From assembly GCA_018402345.1 (NCBI GenBank), contig JAGYIV010000008.1, forward strand, positions 186,001 through 250,000: DNA of 64,000 bases. Direction: 5' to 3'. The position numbers were made by a program, and so were the translations under genes. The notes beneath the pieces are model-generated. The model was not told the DNA's origin, did not search any database, and saw only the letters and a program-made list of their open reading frames with translations. Below are positions 12,300 to 22,457 of the stretch, in pieces. How positions within the stretch are numbered: position 1 is the stretch's first letter; each line of letters opens with the position of its first letter. The stretch is from Terrimicrobiaceae bacterium. GTDB taxonomy: Bacteria > Verrucomicrobiota > Verrucomicrobiia > Chthoniobacterales > Terrimicrobiaceae.

Positions 12300-14039
12300 A
12301 TGCTCGGGTCTACCGCTCGGATTGTTGCGCTGGGAGGCGCTGCCGCGTGCATGGTCATCATGCCCTTTCTCGCGGCGGAGGCCACTGTGTCGGACATGCT
12401 TGTCCCGGAGGAATGGATCCAAGCCTCGGAATTCTCCCTTCCCGAAAGCTCTCAAAAGTCTGCCGACGCCCATGCCCACTACATGCTGGCAATCTTCGAG
12501 GAGGAGAGCGAGGGCCCCGACAAATCGATCACCTCAAAGGAACGCGTGCTCCACCACGACCCGGGCTTTTCCGCTTTGGCGATCGATGTCGCGCAGCACC
12601 ACCTGCGCCGCGGAAATGTCGCGGAATCGCTCTCCGTGCTCAAAGACGCCACCACCGCGAACCCGAAAGACACCACCCCGCTCATGGTGCTCGCCACCAT
12701 TTATCTCCGCCACTTGGAAAAACCCGCCCTCGCCGAAAAATACGCCCTCCGCCTCCATAAGTCAGACCCCGCCAACACCGACGCCATCGCACTCCTCTGC
12801 GACATCTTCCGCGCCGGGGGAAAATCCTCGAGGATCGATCTACTCCTCGACACCTCCGCCAGGCTCGACTCCACCGATCCTGCCTACTGGATCGGCCTTG
12901 CGGAAATCCGGCTCCGCGAACTCTCCAAATCACGACGCTCGCCCTCGGAAAAAAACCAGCAAGCGGTCCTCGAGCTCGCCCGCAAAGCCATGGAACTCGC
13001 AGGTTCCGATCCGACAATCCTCGCAGCGGGCGGCGATATCCACGCCCTTCTCGGAAAACCCGGCGACGCGATCGTTGCCTATAAGGCAGCCTTGGAGACA
13101 GGCCACGCGCCGGATGGCGTCCGCGAAAAACTCGCCAACTGCCTCCTCGAAACCGGCGACACGGAATCGGCCCTCGGATTGCTGGAGCAGATCGTTGCCC
13201 AAAATCCACTGAACCTCGCTGCATACGACCAACTTGCCAGAATCCACTACACCCGGAAAAACCATGCGCTTGCCGTGGCCGCCATGCGGCAGGCCATGCG
13301 CCTCGCTCCCGTTGATCCCGCACGCTTCGAGGAGATCATCCGCACCGCCCTCCTCGCGGAGGACCACAGCACCGCGATCCAATTCTCCACCGAAGCCGAG
13401 CAACGCTTCCCCTACCTTGCCGGCTTTACCCTCCTTCGCGCGGTTTCCCTCAGCCAGTCGGGCGACCACAACGCCGCCCTCGCCGCGTTCGAGCGAACCC
13501 TTGTCACCGCCCCGAACCACAACCCCGAACTCCTCAACAGCGGCTTCTACTTCAGCTACGGGGCTGCCGCCGAACGCGCGGGCCACTACACCAAGGCTGC
13601 GGAACTCCTCAAAAAATCCATCGCCCTCGACCCGCAGGGCTCCGCCGAGGCCTGCAACCACCTCGGCTACATGTGGGCCGAAAGGAACCAACACCTCGAC
13701 GAGGCGGAATCTCTCGTCCGCCGCGCCTTGGAACTCGACCCGGGCAACCCCGCCTACCTCGACAGCCTCGGCTGGGTCTACTACCGGCAGGGCCGATACT
13801 CCGAGGCGCTTGCCGAACTCCTCCGCGCCACCTCGAGCACAGAGACGCCGGACCCTGTCATCCTCGAACACGTCGGCGACACCTTGGAGAAGCTCGACCG
13901 CTCCGCGGAAGCCCTCCAATACTGGCAAAAAGCCCTCCAACTCGCCCCGGAGAACACCGCTCTGGCATCAAAAATCGACCATCTCACCCGCCCAGTCGCC
14001 CGCCAACCGGAACCTGCACGCCTGCCTCGCACCCCCTGA
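12300..14039 (+). CDS. Exported TPR-repeat protein
   Basis: This 579-residue protein has an N-terminal hydrophobic stretch (residues 8-26, ending FLAAEA) that looks like a signal peptide, followed by an array of tetratricopeptide repeats to the C-terminus. Clear repeats include ACNHLGYMWAERNQHLDEAE and AYLDSLGWVYYRQGRYSEAL, the pattern seen in large TPR proteins that scaffold envelope complexes. No catalytic domain is visible. It lies divergent from recQ and 55 bases before zwf on the same strand. Role unknown; a periplasmic protein-protein scaffold is the likely type. Confidence 0.8.
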   Translation: MLGSTARIVALGGAAACMVIMPFLAAEATVSDMLVPEEWIQASEFSLPESSQKSADAHAHYMLAIFEEESEGPDKSITSKERVLHHDPGFSALAIDVAQHHLRRGNVAESLSVLKDATTANPKDTTPLMVLATIYLRHLEKPALAEKYALRLHKSDPANTDAIALLCDIFRAGGKSSRIDLLLDTSARLDSTDPAYWIGLAEIRLRELSKSRRSPSEKNQQAVLELARKAMELAGSDPTILAAGGDIHALLGKPGDAIVAYKAALETGHAPDGVREKLANCLLETGDTESALGLLEQIVAQNPLNLAAYDQLARIHYTRKNHALAVAAMRQAMRLAPVDPARFEEIIRTALLAEDHSTAIQFSTEAEQRFPYLAGFTLLRAVSLSQSGDHNAALAAFERTLVTAPNHNPELLNSGFYFSYGAAAERAGHYTKAAELLKKSIALDPQGSAEACNHLGYMWAERNQHLDEAESLVRRALELDPGNPAYLDSLGWVYYRQGRYSEALAELLRATSSTETPDPVILEHVGDTLEKLDRSAEALQYWQKALQLAPENTALASKIDHLTRPVARQPEPARLPRTP

Positions 14040-14094
14040 GGAAATTCGCGGTTCATTTCTTGTCGCAGGGTGGCCGATTGGATACACGCATCCC

Positions 14095-15624
14095 ATGGCA
14101 ACCAAACCTCTCACCGGCCACGACACCCCTGGAGACTCCTGCACCATTGTGATTTTCGGCGCCTCCGGCGACCTGACCAAGCGCAAGCTTCTCCCCGCGC
14201 TCTACAACCTCAAAGCCCTGAAGCTCCTCCCGGAAAATTTCGCCGTCATCGGTGTCGCAGTCACGGACAGCAACGACGAGATGTTCCGCTCCCAGATCAC
14301 TTCGGACATCAAACAATTCGCCACACGCCCGGTCGACCAGGCGGAGTGGGACGACTTTGCCAAGCGCAGCTACTACATCTCGGGCGATTTCAACTCACCG
14401 GACACCTTCGCCCACCTCGGCGCGAAAATCGAGGACGTCCGAAAAACATGGAACCTCCCGGGCAATGTCCTCTTCTACCTTGCCATCTCTCCTTCATTCT
14501 TCGGCAAGGTCGTTGAACAACTCGGCAACGCGGGCCTCACCAAAGAAACTCCGGATACCTGGCGCCGCATCATCATCGAAAAACCTTTCGGCCACGACCT
14601 CCAAAGCGCCCGCGATCTGAACACACAGATCACTTCCCACGTCCAGGAATCCCAAATCTACCGCATCGACCACTACCTCGGAAAAGAGACGGTCCAAAAC
14701 ATCATGGTCTTCCGATTCGGCAATAGCGTCTTCGAGCCGATCTGGAACCGCCGCTACATCGACTACGTGCAGATCACCGTGGCCGAGCAACTCGGCGTCG
14801 AACTCCGCGGCGGCTACTACGACCACTCGGGCGTCACCCGCGACATGGTCCAAAACCACATTCTCTCCGTGCTCTCCCTCGTGGCCATGGAACCACCAGC
14901 CTCGATCTCGGGCGACAGCGTGCGCAACGAAAAGGTCAAGGTCCTCGAGGCGATCCGCCCCATGGAACCCGAAGAGGTTCTCGCAAACACCGTGCGCGGC
15001 CAATACGGCGCAGGCCTCATCGGCGGAAAAAACGTCCCGGCCTACCGCAGCGAACCCGATGTCAATCCGGCATCGAACACCGAGACCTTCGTGGCCATGA
15101 AGCTGAATGTTGAAAACTGGCGCTGGGCTGATGTTCCATTCTTCATCCGCAGCGGCAAGCGCCTCGCCGCCCATACCACCCAGATCGTCATCGGCTTCAA
15201 GCGCACCCCGCTCCTCCTCTTCGGAAAGGAAGTCCAAGACGACTTCATGCCGAACCGACTCGTCATCCATGTCCAACCCGACGAGGGCATCACCATGGAC
15301 ATCCACGCGAAGCGCCCGGGACCAGGCATCTCGATCGCGAACGTCCCGCTGGATTTCAGCTACAACGAATTCGGGGAGTCGACCGCCGCCACCGGCTACG
15401 AGACGCTCCTCTACGATTGCATGATCGGCGACATGACCCTCTTCCACCGCTACGACAGCGTGGATGCCTCCTGGCGCATTGTGAATCCCATCCTCGACGT
15501 CTGGCAGGCTCTCCACCCGCGCGACTTTCCGAACTACGCCTCGGGCACATGGGGCCCCGAGGCATCCGACCGCCTTGTCGCCAAAACCGGTCACGCTTGG
15601 CACCACTACGAACTTAAAAAATAA
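14095..15624 (+). CDS. zwf: Glucose-6-phosphate 1-dehydrogenase
   Basis: This 509-residue enzyme oxidises glucose 6-phosphate to 6-phosphogluconolactone and makes NADPH at entry to the oxidative pentose phosphate pathway. The nucleotide-binding GASGDLTKRKL lies at residues 18-28. The substrate site RIDHYLGKETVQN includes the catalytic histidine near residue 190. IIEKPFGHD and RSGKRL are also conserved. Length is typical. The stop codon overlaps the glk start (TAATG), so glucose phosphorylation and oxidation are translationally coupled. The start MATKPLTG is used because the coding signal upstream belongs to the TPR gene in another frame. Confidence 0.97.
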   Translation: MATKPLTGHDTPGDSCTIVIFGASGDLTKRKLLPALYNLKALKLLPENFAVIGVAVTDSNDEMFRSQITSDIKQFATRPVDQAEWDDFAKRSYYISGDFNSPDTFAHLGAKIEDVRKTWNLPGNVLFYLAISPSFFGKVVEQLGNAGLTKETPDTWRRIIIEKPFGHDLQSARDLNTQITSHVQESQIYRIDHYLGKETVQNIMVFRFGNSVFEPIWNRRYIDYVQITVAEQLGVELRGGYYDHSGVTRDMVQNHILSVLSLVAMEPPASISGDSVRNEKVKVLEAIRPMEPEEVLANTVRGQYGAGLIGGKNVPAYRSEPDVNPASNTETFVAMKLNVENWRWADVPFFIRSGKRLAAHTTQIVIGFKRTPLLLFGKEVQDDFMPNRLVIHVQPDEGITMDIHAKRPGPGISIANVPLDFSYNEFGESTAATGYETLLYDCMIGDMTLFHRYDSVDASWRIVNPILDVWQALHPRDFPNYASGTWGPEASDRLVAKTGHAWHHYELKK

Positions 15625-16628
15625 TGTCCTCCTCCAGCCACCTCATCCTCGCGGGCGACATCGGAGGAACGAAATCCCACATCGCCCTCTTCCGAGTCGT
15701 AGGCTGCAAACTCTCGCTTGTTCGCGAACAACGCTACCCGAGCGCCAACTACCCTGGCCTCAACGCCATCCTCCGCGAGTTTCTCGGAGCCACCCCCCCA
15801 CCGATCCTCGCCGCGGGATTCGGCATTCCCGGCGTCGTTTCGAATGGTCGTGCAAAACCAACCAATCTCACATGGGGTGTTGATGCGGGGGAAATCTCGG
15901 CCGAGTTCGACATCCCCCACGTTGCCGTCCTGAACGATCTCGCCGCCAATGCCCACGGCATCGCCCACCTCCATGCGGACGACTTTGCCGTCGTCCAGGA
16001 GGGAATCCACGGCGCCTCGGGCAACCGCTGCGTGGTCTCGCCGGGCACGGGCCTCGGGCAGGCTGGACTCTACTGGGACGGCCGCCGCCACCACGTCTGG
16101 GCCTGCGAGGGCGGCCACTCGGACTTCGCCCCTCGCAACGAACTCGAGATCGCCCTTCTGGAATACCTCATCAAGCAATTCGGCCACGTCAGTGCCGAAC
16201 GCGTCGTCTCGGGTATGGGCATCGAAAACATCTACAAATTTCTCCGCGACACCGGTCGTGGCACCGAACTCACCGCCGTGGCCGAGGAGATGAAATCCCG
16301 CGACGCCGGTGCCGTCATTTCAAAACATGCGGAGGACGGCTCCTGCCCGATGTGCGCGAAGACCCTCGACATTTTCGTCGGCTGCCTCGGTGCCGAGGCC
16401 TCGAACATGGCCCTTAAGACCATGGCCACGGGCGGCGTCTTTCTCGGTGGCGGCATTCCTGTAAAACTCCTCCACCGCATCCAGAGCGTTTCCTTCGTGC
16501 ACGCCTTCAACGACAAGGGCCGCCTCTCCTCGCTCATGGAACATACCCCCGTTCTTGTGATCCTAAACGACCAGGCCGCCCTCCTCGGCGCGGCCCACAG
16601 CGCCTTGGATAAATCCCTCGCCAAGTGA
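15624..16628 (+). CDS. glk: Glucokinase (Glk family)
   Basis: This 334-residue hexokinase-fold enzyme phosphorylates glucose with ATP. The phosphate-binding motif DIGGTK is at residues 12-17, the catalytic aspartate region is VLNDLAANAHGI, and the family signatures SPGTGLGQAGL and EGGHSDFAPRNE follow. It belongs to the E. coli-type Glk group, distinct from the ROK kinase at 44245-45150. It starts within the zwf stop codon and its own stop overlaps the GTG start of ispH, so the three genes form one unit supplying and oxidising glucose 6-phosphate. Confidence 0.95.
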   Translation: MSSSSHLILAGDIGGTKSHIALFRVVGCKLSLVREQRYPSANYPGLNAILREFLGATPPPILAAGFGIPGVVSNGRAKPTNLTWGVDAGEISAEFDIPHVAVLNDLAANAHGIAHLHADDFAVVQEGIHGASGNRCVVSPGTGLGQAGLYWDGRRHHVWACEGGHSDFAPRNELEIALLEYLIKQFGHVSAERVVSGMGIENIYKFLRDTGRGTELTAVAEEMKSRDAGAVISKHAEDGSCPMCAKTLDIFVGCLGAEASNMALKTMATGGVFLGGGIPVKLLHRIQSVSFVHAFNDKGRLSSLMEHTPVLVILNDQAALLGAAHSALDKSLAK

Positions 16629-17821
16629 GCGCCGGCGGCCGCATCAACATTCGCACGCCGGATGTCATGCTCAGGGTCCAGGAGCAGGTGGAAAGCCACT
16701 ACCACAGCTGCCTCGTGGACACCCTCCGGGAACAAGGCGGCGTTCTGGTTTCGGGCTACACCACCATCCGCCTCGCGAAGCAATTCGGATTCTGCTACGG
16801 CGTCGAACGCGCCATCGATCTCGCCTACGCGGCGGCAAAGGTCTTCTCAGACAACCGCATTTTTCTCCTCGGCGAGATCATCCACAACCCGGACGTGAAC
16901 GCCCAAATGCAGGCCCTCGGCATCCACCACCTGCCTGCCCGCCCATCGCCCGCTGACCTCGAGACCCTCGGCCCTGAAGACATCGTCGTCGTTCCCGCCT
17001 TTGGTGCCGAGACAGAGACCGTGGAAAAAATCGGCGCACGCGGATGCCGCATCGTGGACACCACCTGCGGCGATGTCATGAGCGTCTGGAAACGTGTCAG
17101 GCAAAACGCCCGCGAGGGCGTCACCTCGATTATCCACGGCAAGTCGTCACACGAGGAAACACTCGCCACGGCCTCGCGCGCGCGCGGGACGGACGGACAC
17201 GGCCGCTACCTCGTTGTGTTCGATCTGCAGGAGGCCGAAGCGGTCGCCCGCTTCATCGAGGAAGGGGGCGACCCAGTGGAATTCATGAACCGCTTCGGCG
17301 CTGTCGCCAGCCCGGGCTTCGATCCAGCCCCCGATCTGCTCAGTATTGGACTGGCCAACCAGACCACCATGCTCCGCAGCGAAACCGAGGCAATCCAAGC
17401 CCGCCTCCGCGATGCTGTCGCCAAGCGCGACCACGGCGACACCTCCCGCTTCCGCGTCTTTGACACCATCTGCGGCGCGACCCAGGAAAGACAGGACTCG
17501 CTCTTCGAACTCTTGGACAAACCCCTCGACCTGCTCGTCGTGGTGGGCGGCTACAATAGCTCGAACACCACACACCTCGTCGAAATCGGCATCCAACGCG
17601 TGCCAACATGGTTTATCCGCAACGCCTCCTGCCTCGTCTCGAAAAACGAAATCCGGCACTACGACATCCACAGCAAATCTGAAACCACCTCGACCAACTG
17701 GCTTCCGGATTCCCAGTCCCTCTCGATCGGCATCACCGCCGGGGCAAGCTGCCCGAACAACCTCATTGAGGACGCTATCCGCCGACTCCTCGCCCTCCGC
17801 GGCGAAACGCTTCCAGCCTGA
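16625..17821 (+). CDS. ispH: 4-hydroxy-3-methylbut-2-enyl diphosphate reductase, long form
   Basis: This 398-residue 4Fe-4S enzyme performs the last step of the MEP isoprenoid pathway, giving IPP and DMAPP. Cluster cysteines are seen in GFCYGVERA (near residue 57), DTTCGDVM (near 143) and ICGATQERQDS (near 283); HGKSSHEET carries the catalytic glutamate region. The length and N-terminal extension resemble cyanobacterial/plant IspH, not the ~315-residue E. coli form. A GTG start at 16625 overlaps the glk stop (GTGA); an ATG at 16667 is the alternative. An inverted repeat follows 33 bases after the stop. Confidence 0.96.
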   Translation: MSAGGRINIRTPDVMLRVQEQVESHYHSCLVDTLREQGGVLVSGYTTIRLAKQFGFCYGVERAIDLAYAAAKVFSDNRIFLLGEIIHNPDVNAQMQALGIHHLPARPSPADLETLGPEDIVVVPAFGAETETVEKIGARGCRIVDTTCGDVMSVWKRVRQNAREGVTSIIHGKSSHEETLATASRARGTDGHGRYLVVFDLQEAEAVARFIEEGGDPVEFMNRFGAVASPGFDPAPDLLSIGLANQTTMLRSETEAIQARLRDAVAKRDHGDTSRFRVFDTICGATQERQDSLFELLDKPLDLLVVVGGYNSSNTTHLVEIGIQRVPTWFIRNASCLVSKNEIRHYDIHSKSETTSTNWLPDSQSLSIGITAGASCPNNLIEDAIRRLLALRGETLPA

Positions 17822-17853
17822 GGGCTGCTTTACAGGACGAAAAAAACCTACTC

Positions 17854-17895
17854 AACACCCTTCGGACTTCCTTAAAGGAAAAGTCCGTGGGTGTT
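17854..17895. terminator. Convergent hairpin between ispH and ilvB
   Basis: Nested inverted repeats lie between two converging genes: AACACCC pairs with GGGTGTT (outer), GGACTT with AAGTCC (middle) and CCTT with AAGG at the tip. There is no long T tract, but the position 33 bases after ispH and 16 bases after the ilvB stop suits a bidirectional terminator or an RNA-end protecting hairpin. Confidence 0.55.
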
Positions 17896-17911
17896 CAGAG
17901 CACCACTGCGA

Positions 17912-19690
17912 TTACTCCGTGATGATGTCCTTGTAGGTCTTGCCCGAGGGAATCATCGGAAGCACATGCTCGGTGAAAGGCACCATGACATCGAGGAGAT
18001 AGACCTCCTTCGAATCAAGCATGCGTTGAATCGCCGCAGGCAGGTCTTTTTTGTGAACCACACGCTCGCATGTCACACCGAAGCCCTTCGCAATCTGCAC
18101 ATAGTCGGGGTAGACGCGCTCGAGATCCTTGGGGTCGCCGAGAAATGTGTGCCCGCGGTTTCCGCCGTGGAAGCGGTCCTCCCACTGCACCACCATGCCG
18201 AGGTGCTGGTTGTTCAGAATGATCGCCTTCGCGGGAATCCCCTCGATATGCGCGGTGGCCAACTCCTGCACGTTCATCAAAAACGAGCCGTCGCCATCGA
18301 TGTCGATCACGTGCCTGTCCGGCGCCGCCACCTTCGCTCCCATCGCCGCCGGGTAGCCGAATCCCATGGATCCAAGCCCTGCGGACGTAATGAACGTGCG
18401 CGGCTTTTCAAAGTCGTAGAATTGCCCAGCCCACATCTGGTGCTGGCCGACACCCGTCGTGATGATCGCCTCACCCTTGGTCATCTTGTGGAGGAGTTGG
18501 ATGACATGCTGCGGCTGGATGACGTCCTCGGTGTCCTTGAACGAGAGCGGATGCTTGGTCTTCCACTCATTGATCTGTTTATACCACGCTGGGAAGCGGG
18601 TGTAGTTGTGCTTCGCCGGACGCTTCTGGCCGGCTTGGTCGAGAAACTTGTTCAAGCGGCCAAGGGCGTATTTGAGATCGCTAAGGATCGGCAGGCGCAC
18701 GACCTTGTTTTTGTTGATCTCGGAATTGTCGATATCGATATGCACGATCGTGCCGTGCTCGCAGAATTTCTCGACTTTGCCAGTCACGCGGTCGTCGAAG
18801 CGCACGCCGATTGCCAGCAGCAGGTCGGCCTCGTTCACCGCGTTGTTCGCGTAGACCGTGCCGTGCATGCCGAGCCACTTCAGAGAGAGAGGGTGCGACT
18901 CGGGGAAGCAACCGATGCCCATGAGCGTGGTGGCCACCGGAATCTGGGTGCGCTCGGCGAACTCGAGCAATTCGGCGGAGGCCCCGCCGCTGATCACACC
19001 ACCACCGCAATAAATCATTGGCGCCTTCGCCTGCTTGACCAGTCCGATCAATTCATGGAGCGCGACGTCATCTGCCTTGGGCTCTTCCTTATACCCGCGA
19101 AGCGACACGGATTTCGGGAAAATCGGCTGCGTGGTCTGGTTCTGGATGTTCTTCGGGATGTCGATCAACACTGGGCCCGGGCGGCCGGAGTTGGCGATGT
19201 GGAACGCCTCTTTGACAATGCGCGGAATCTCGTTGATGTCCCAGACAAGATAGCTGTGCTTCACGATCGGAAGCGTCATGCCGAACACATCGGTCTCTTG
19301 GAACGCTCCGCGGCCGATCATTTCCTGCGGGACCTGGCCGGTGATCGCCACCAGCGGAATCGAATCCATGAACGCGTCGGCGATGCCCGTGACAAGATTT
19401 GTCGCTCCGGGCCCTGAGGTCGCCATGCACACGCCGGGCTTGCCAGACACGCGCGCATACCCCTCAGCCGCATAAACACCACCCTGTTCGTGCCGAGGCA
19501 GAATCGTGCGGATTTTTTTTGTTTTCGTGAGCGCTTGGTGGATCGGCATCGAGCATCCACCCGGATACGCAAAAATCACCTCCACTCCCTCGCGCTCGAG
19601 GCATTCGACCAGAATCTCCGCTCCGTTCATGACTTTGCCGCGTTCGGGTGCGGTGGCGGATTTCTTGGGTGTGGGCTTTTTGGTTTTCAT
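17912..19690 (-). CDS. ilvB: Acetolactate synthase large subunit
   Basis: This 592-residue TPP enzyme condenses pyruvate (or pyruvate with 2-ketobutyrate) in valine, leucine and isoleucine synthesis. It has the N-terminal TPP domain with [16 protein letters not shown] (catalytic Glu), [15 protein letters not shown], and the C-terminal TPP-binding motif [12 protein letters not shown]...NNQHLGMV. The QWEDRF segment near the end is typical of biosynthetic AHAS. The Lys/Thr/Pro-rich first ~20 residues are unusual. No regulatory small subunit follows: a hairpin and then convergent ispH lie next. It is the last gene of the pyrG-pdxA-ilvB leftward run, 73 bases after pdxA. Confidence 0.95.
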   Translation of the reverse strand: MKTKKPTPKKSATAPERGKVMNGAEILVECLEREGVEVIFAYPGGCSMPIHQALTKTKKIRTILPRHEQGGVYAAEGYARVSGKPGVCMATSGPGATNLVTGIADAFMDSIPLVAITGQVPQEMIGRGAFQETDVFGMTLPIVKHSYLVWDINEIPRIVKEAFHIANSGRPGPVLIDIPKNIQNQTTQPIFPKSVSLRGYKEEPKADDVALHELIGLVKQAKAPMIYCGGGVISGGASAELLEFAERTQIPVATTLMGIGCFPESHPLSLKWLGMHGTVYANNAVNEADLLLAIGVRFDDRVTGKVEKFCEHGTIVHIDIDNSEINKNKVVRLPILSDLKYALGRLNKFLDQAGQKRPAKHNYTRFPAWYKQINEWKTKHPLSFKDTEDVIQPQHVIQLLHKMTKGEAIITTGVGQHQMWAGQFYDFEKPRTFITSAGLGSMGFGYPAAMGAKVAAPDRHVIDIDGDGSFLMNVQELATAHIEGIPAKAIILNNQHLGMVVQWEDRFHGGNRGHTFLGDPKDLERVYPDYVQIAKGFGVTCERVVHKKDLPAAIQRMLDSKEVYLLDVMVPFTEHVLPMIPSGKTYKDIITE

Positions 19691-19763
19691 AGGGCTGATT
19701 GGAAAAAATTGGGCACGTAGTAAAAAACCCCAATCCCCGCTTGGCGAGACGAAAATCCGGACT

Positions 19764-20621
19764 TCAAGCCAATGAAACCGCCAAGGCGAGAGCGGCGCGC
19801 ATGCTGTCGGGCCTCGCAACGCCCCGGCCAGCGAGATCGAATGCCGTGCCGTGATCAGGACTCGTCCGCACATAGGGCAGACCGAGAGTGACATTCACCC
19901 CCTCGTGAAAGGCATGCAGCTTCAGCGGGATCAGGCCCTGGTCGTGATACATGCACAGCACACCGTCGTAGCGGCCCTCCACTGCCTGGTGGAACACCGT
20001 ATCGGGCGAAAGCGGCCCCTCAAACCTCCCGATGCCGCACAATTCCTCGACCGCCGGCGCGATGATTTCCCCCTCCTCCGTGCCAAGATCGCCGGATTCG
20101 CCGGCATGGGGATTCAATCCTGCCACGGCAATCCTTGGATTCACGACCCCGCGCCTTAAAAGGAACTCCCTCAACAGGCGCCCCACCCTGACCACCTCGA
20201 CCGTGGTGATTGCTCCCGCAACCTTCGAGAGGGGCACATGCGCCGTCACCAGTGCCACCGTCAGCGCACCTCCAGTCAGGCACATCGCGAAATCCCTCGT
20301 TCCCGACCTCGCCGCGAAAAACTCGGTCTGCCCGGGAAACTCAAACCCGCACGCCTTCATCGCATGCTTGCACACCGGCCCAGTCACCACCGCATCCCAC
20401 GCGCCGGCATTCAATCGCCGCGAGGCCTCCTCGAGGGCATCCAACGCGGCACGGGCAGATGCCGGAGTGGGCTTGCCGGGCTCATGCACCGCCGCCGAAC
20501 CGACAATCTCGAAGTGAACGCCCTCGGTCGGCGCGATAGATGCCAAGGCGGCCTCGACAACCTCGGGACCAACCCCGGAGGGATCTCCCAGCGTGATACC
20601 GATGCGTTTCGGACGACTCAT
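19764..20621 (-). CDS. pdxA: 4-hydroxythreonine-4-phosphate dehydrogenase
   Basis: This 285-residue metal- and NAD-dependent enzyme acts in DXP-dependent pyridoxal phosphate synthesis. It begins with the family hallmark [13 protein letters not shown]. Metal-site histidines occur in [19 protein letters not shown] and [11 protein letters not shown], and the C-terminus shows [14 protein letters not shown]. It is somewhat shorter than E. coli PdxA (329), with an abbreviated N-terminal third. The start [12 protein letters not shown] at 20621 is preferred over an in-frame ATG nine codons upstream. It lies 33 bases after pyrG on the same strand. Confidence 0.94.
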   Translation of the reverse strand: MSRPKRIGITLGDPSGVGPEVVEAALASIAPTEGVHFEIVGSAAVHEPGKPTPASARAALDALEEASRRLNAGAWDAVVTGPVCKHAMKACGFEFPGQTEFFAARSGTRDFAMCLTGGALTVALVTAHVPLSKVAGAITTVEVVRVGRLLREFLLRRGVVNPRIAVAGLNPHAGESGDLGTEEGEIIAPAVEELCGIGRFEGPLSPDTVFHQAVEGRYDGVLCMYHDQGLIPLKLHAFHEGVNVTLGLPYVRTSPDHGTAFDLAGRGVARPDSMRAALALAVSLA

Positions 20622-20654
20622 CGCGCGTTCTGCGGAACAGCCCGCCACGCCGGA

Positions 20655-22255
20655 TCAATCCTCATGGGCGAGCGAGGCCGAAAGGAATCCGCGGAAGAGC
20701 GGATGCGGCGCGTTAGGCTTGGATTGGAACTCGGGATGGTATTGGCACGCGATGAACCACGGATGGTCCTTCAACTCGATCAACTCGACCAGATCGCCGT
20801 CCGGCGAGGTGCCCGCGATTACGAATCCCTTTTCCTCCAGCGCAGCGCGGTAGGCCATGTTGAACTCGTAGCGGTGCCGGTGGCGCTCCATGGCCTCGGT
20901 CTTTCCGTAGACATGGTGGGCGTGCGTGCCTTCGAGAATCTTCGTCTTCCAGGTGCCAAGCCTCATCGAGGCGCCCTTGTCGGTCACATCACGCTGCTCC
21001 TCAAGGATCGTGATCACCGGATTGGTCGTGTCGGGATCGAACTCCGTGCTGTTCGCATCCGCAAGACCACACACATTCCGCGCGAACTCGATCGTCGCCA
21101 CCTGCATGCCGAGGCACAGGCCGAGATACGGCGTGCGTGACTCGCGGGCATAGCGCACCGACTTGATTTTCCCTCGACTCCGCGGTCGCCGAACCCGCCG
21201 GGAACAAGCACCCCCGCGACCCCGCGCAGGTATTTGTCCGCCCCTTCCATCCCGATGTCCTCGGCGTCCACCAGCACCATGTCGATGCCGCAATCCAACG
21301 ACGCTCCGGCATGCGTGAGCGATTCGTAGATGCTCTTGTAGGCGTCCTGCAGCTCGATGTATTTGCCGACCACCGCGATCCGCACCCGTTTTTTGGGAGC
21401 CACCACGCGCTCGACAAACCGCCTCCAATCTGTCAGGTCGGGCTCCGGCGTTTCCAGCCCCAGCAACCGGCAGACCGTCGCGTCCAAGCCCTCCTCGAAC
21501 AGATTCAACGGCGCCTCGTAGATCGTGTGCTCGACATCCCCCGCCTCGACCACGGCATCCAGCGGCACGTTGCAAAACAGCGACAACTTCTCGCGCGTGT
21601 CTTGGTCCAGCGGCATCTCGGTGCGGCAAATCAAGACCTGCGGCTGGATGCCGATCTCGCGCAACTTGGCGATACTCTGCTGCGTGGGCTTGGTCTTCAA
21701 CTCTCCGGCGGCCTTGATGAACGGGACCAAGGTGACATGCATGATGATCGCGTTTCCGGCTCCGACCTCGAGAATGAATTGCCGGATCGCCTCCAAGAAT
21801 GGCAGGCCCTCGATGTCGCCGGTCGTTCCGCCGATCTCGGTAATCAGGATGTCCCCGCCGGACTGCGCAGCGACCTCGCGGATGCGGTTCTTGATCTCGT
21901 CGGTGACATGCGGAATCACCTGCACCGTCTTGCCGAGGTAGTCTCCTCGCCGTTCCTTGGCCAGAACGGTCTCGTAGACTTGGCCGCTTGTGAGATTGTT
22001 CGAGCGCGTCAGCACACAATTGGTGAACCGCTCGTAGTGGCCGAGATCAAGATCAGTCTCGGCACCGTCGGCGAGCACATACACCTCGCCGTGTTGAAAC
22101 GGATTCATCGTCCCCGGATCCACATTCAGATACGGATCGAGCTTCTGCAGCACCACGCGCAACCCCCGCCGCTCGAGAAGGGTGCCGAGCGATGCCGCCG
22201 CAAGGCCTTTTCCCAACGAACTCACCACGCCACCCGTCACAAAAATGTATTTCAT
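20655..22255 (-). pseudogene. pyrG: CTP synthase with a one-base frameshift
   Basis: The gene encodes CTP synthase (UTP + glutamine + ATP to CTP) but is split into two frames. The first covers the start [17 protein letters not shown] through the synthase domain to [11 protein letters not shown]. The second continues with [22 protein letters not shown], carrying the glutaminase cysteine, through the His/Glu triad region [11 protein letters not shown]. Restoring one A in the run of four at 21167-21170 (minus strand reads GGGAAAATC) rejoins the frames into a normal ~533-residue protein. As given, the glutaminase active site is lost. Because the enzyme is normally indispensable and the rest is well conserved, a sequencing or assembly error is as likely as a real mutation. 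Confidence 0.93.
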
Positions 22256-22290
22256 TCGCCGGGATCATACGGTTCGCGCCACGAAAATCC

Positions 22291-22345
22291 AGCATCCCTT
22301 CCGGACGCTCGAATTTCCGGCGGCTCCGAGTCGCGCTTGGATGCT
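22291..22345. repeat. Inverted repeat in the pyrG/decarboxylase divergent region
   Basis: AGCATCC (22291-22297) is matched by GGATGCT (22339-22345), with further partial pairing outside (CC/GG). The arms flank about 40 bases and lie 36-90 bases upstream of the pyrG start, so the pyrG transcript could carry a structured leader. The rest of 22256-22457 shows only presumed promoter DNA. No known riboswitch pattern is recognised. Confidence 0.3.
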
Positions 22346-22457
22346 CTGGGATTTATTCGACAACAAAACTTGCTACCCGCCGACCCCCCGTTTCTAGTGA
22401 ATCCTGAAAAACGACAGCCCGTTTTTTCGCATAACCCAAACGAAAAAAAATACATCC

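Noticed and set aside
17891-19417. A 508-codon open frame on plus across ilvB
   Set aside because: It is the antisense shadow of a clear acetolactate synthase. High GC keeps stop codons rare, and the translation has no family motifs. Similar long shadows over pyrG, the decarboxylase, glgP, sucC and the Bat genes were rejected for the same reason.
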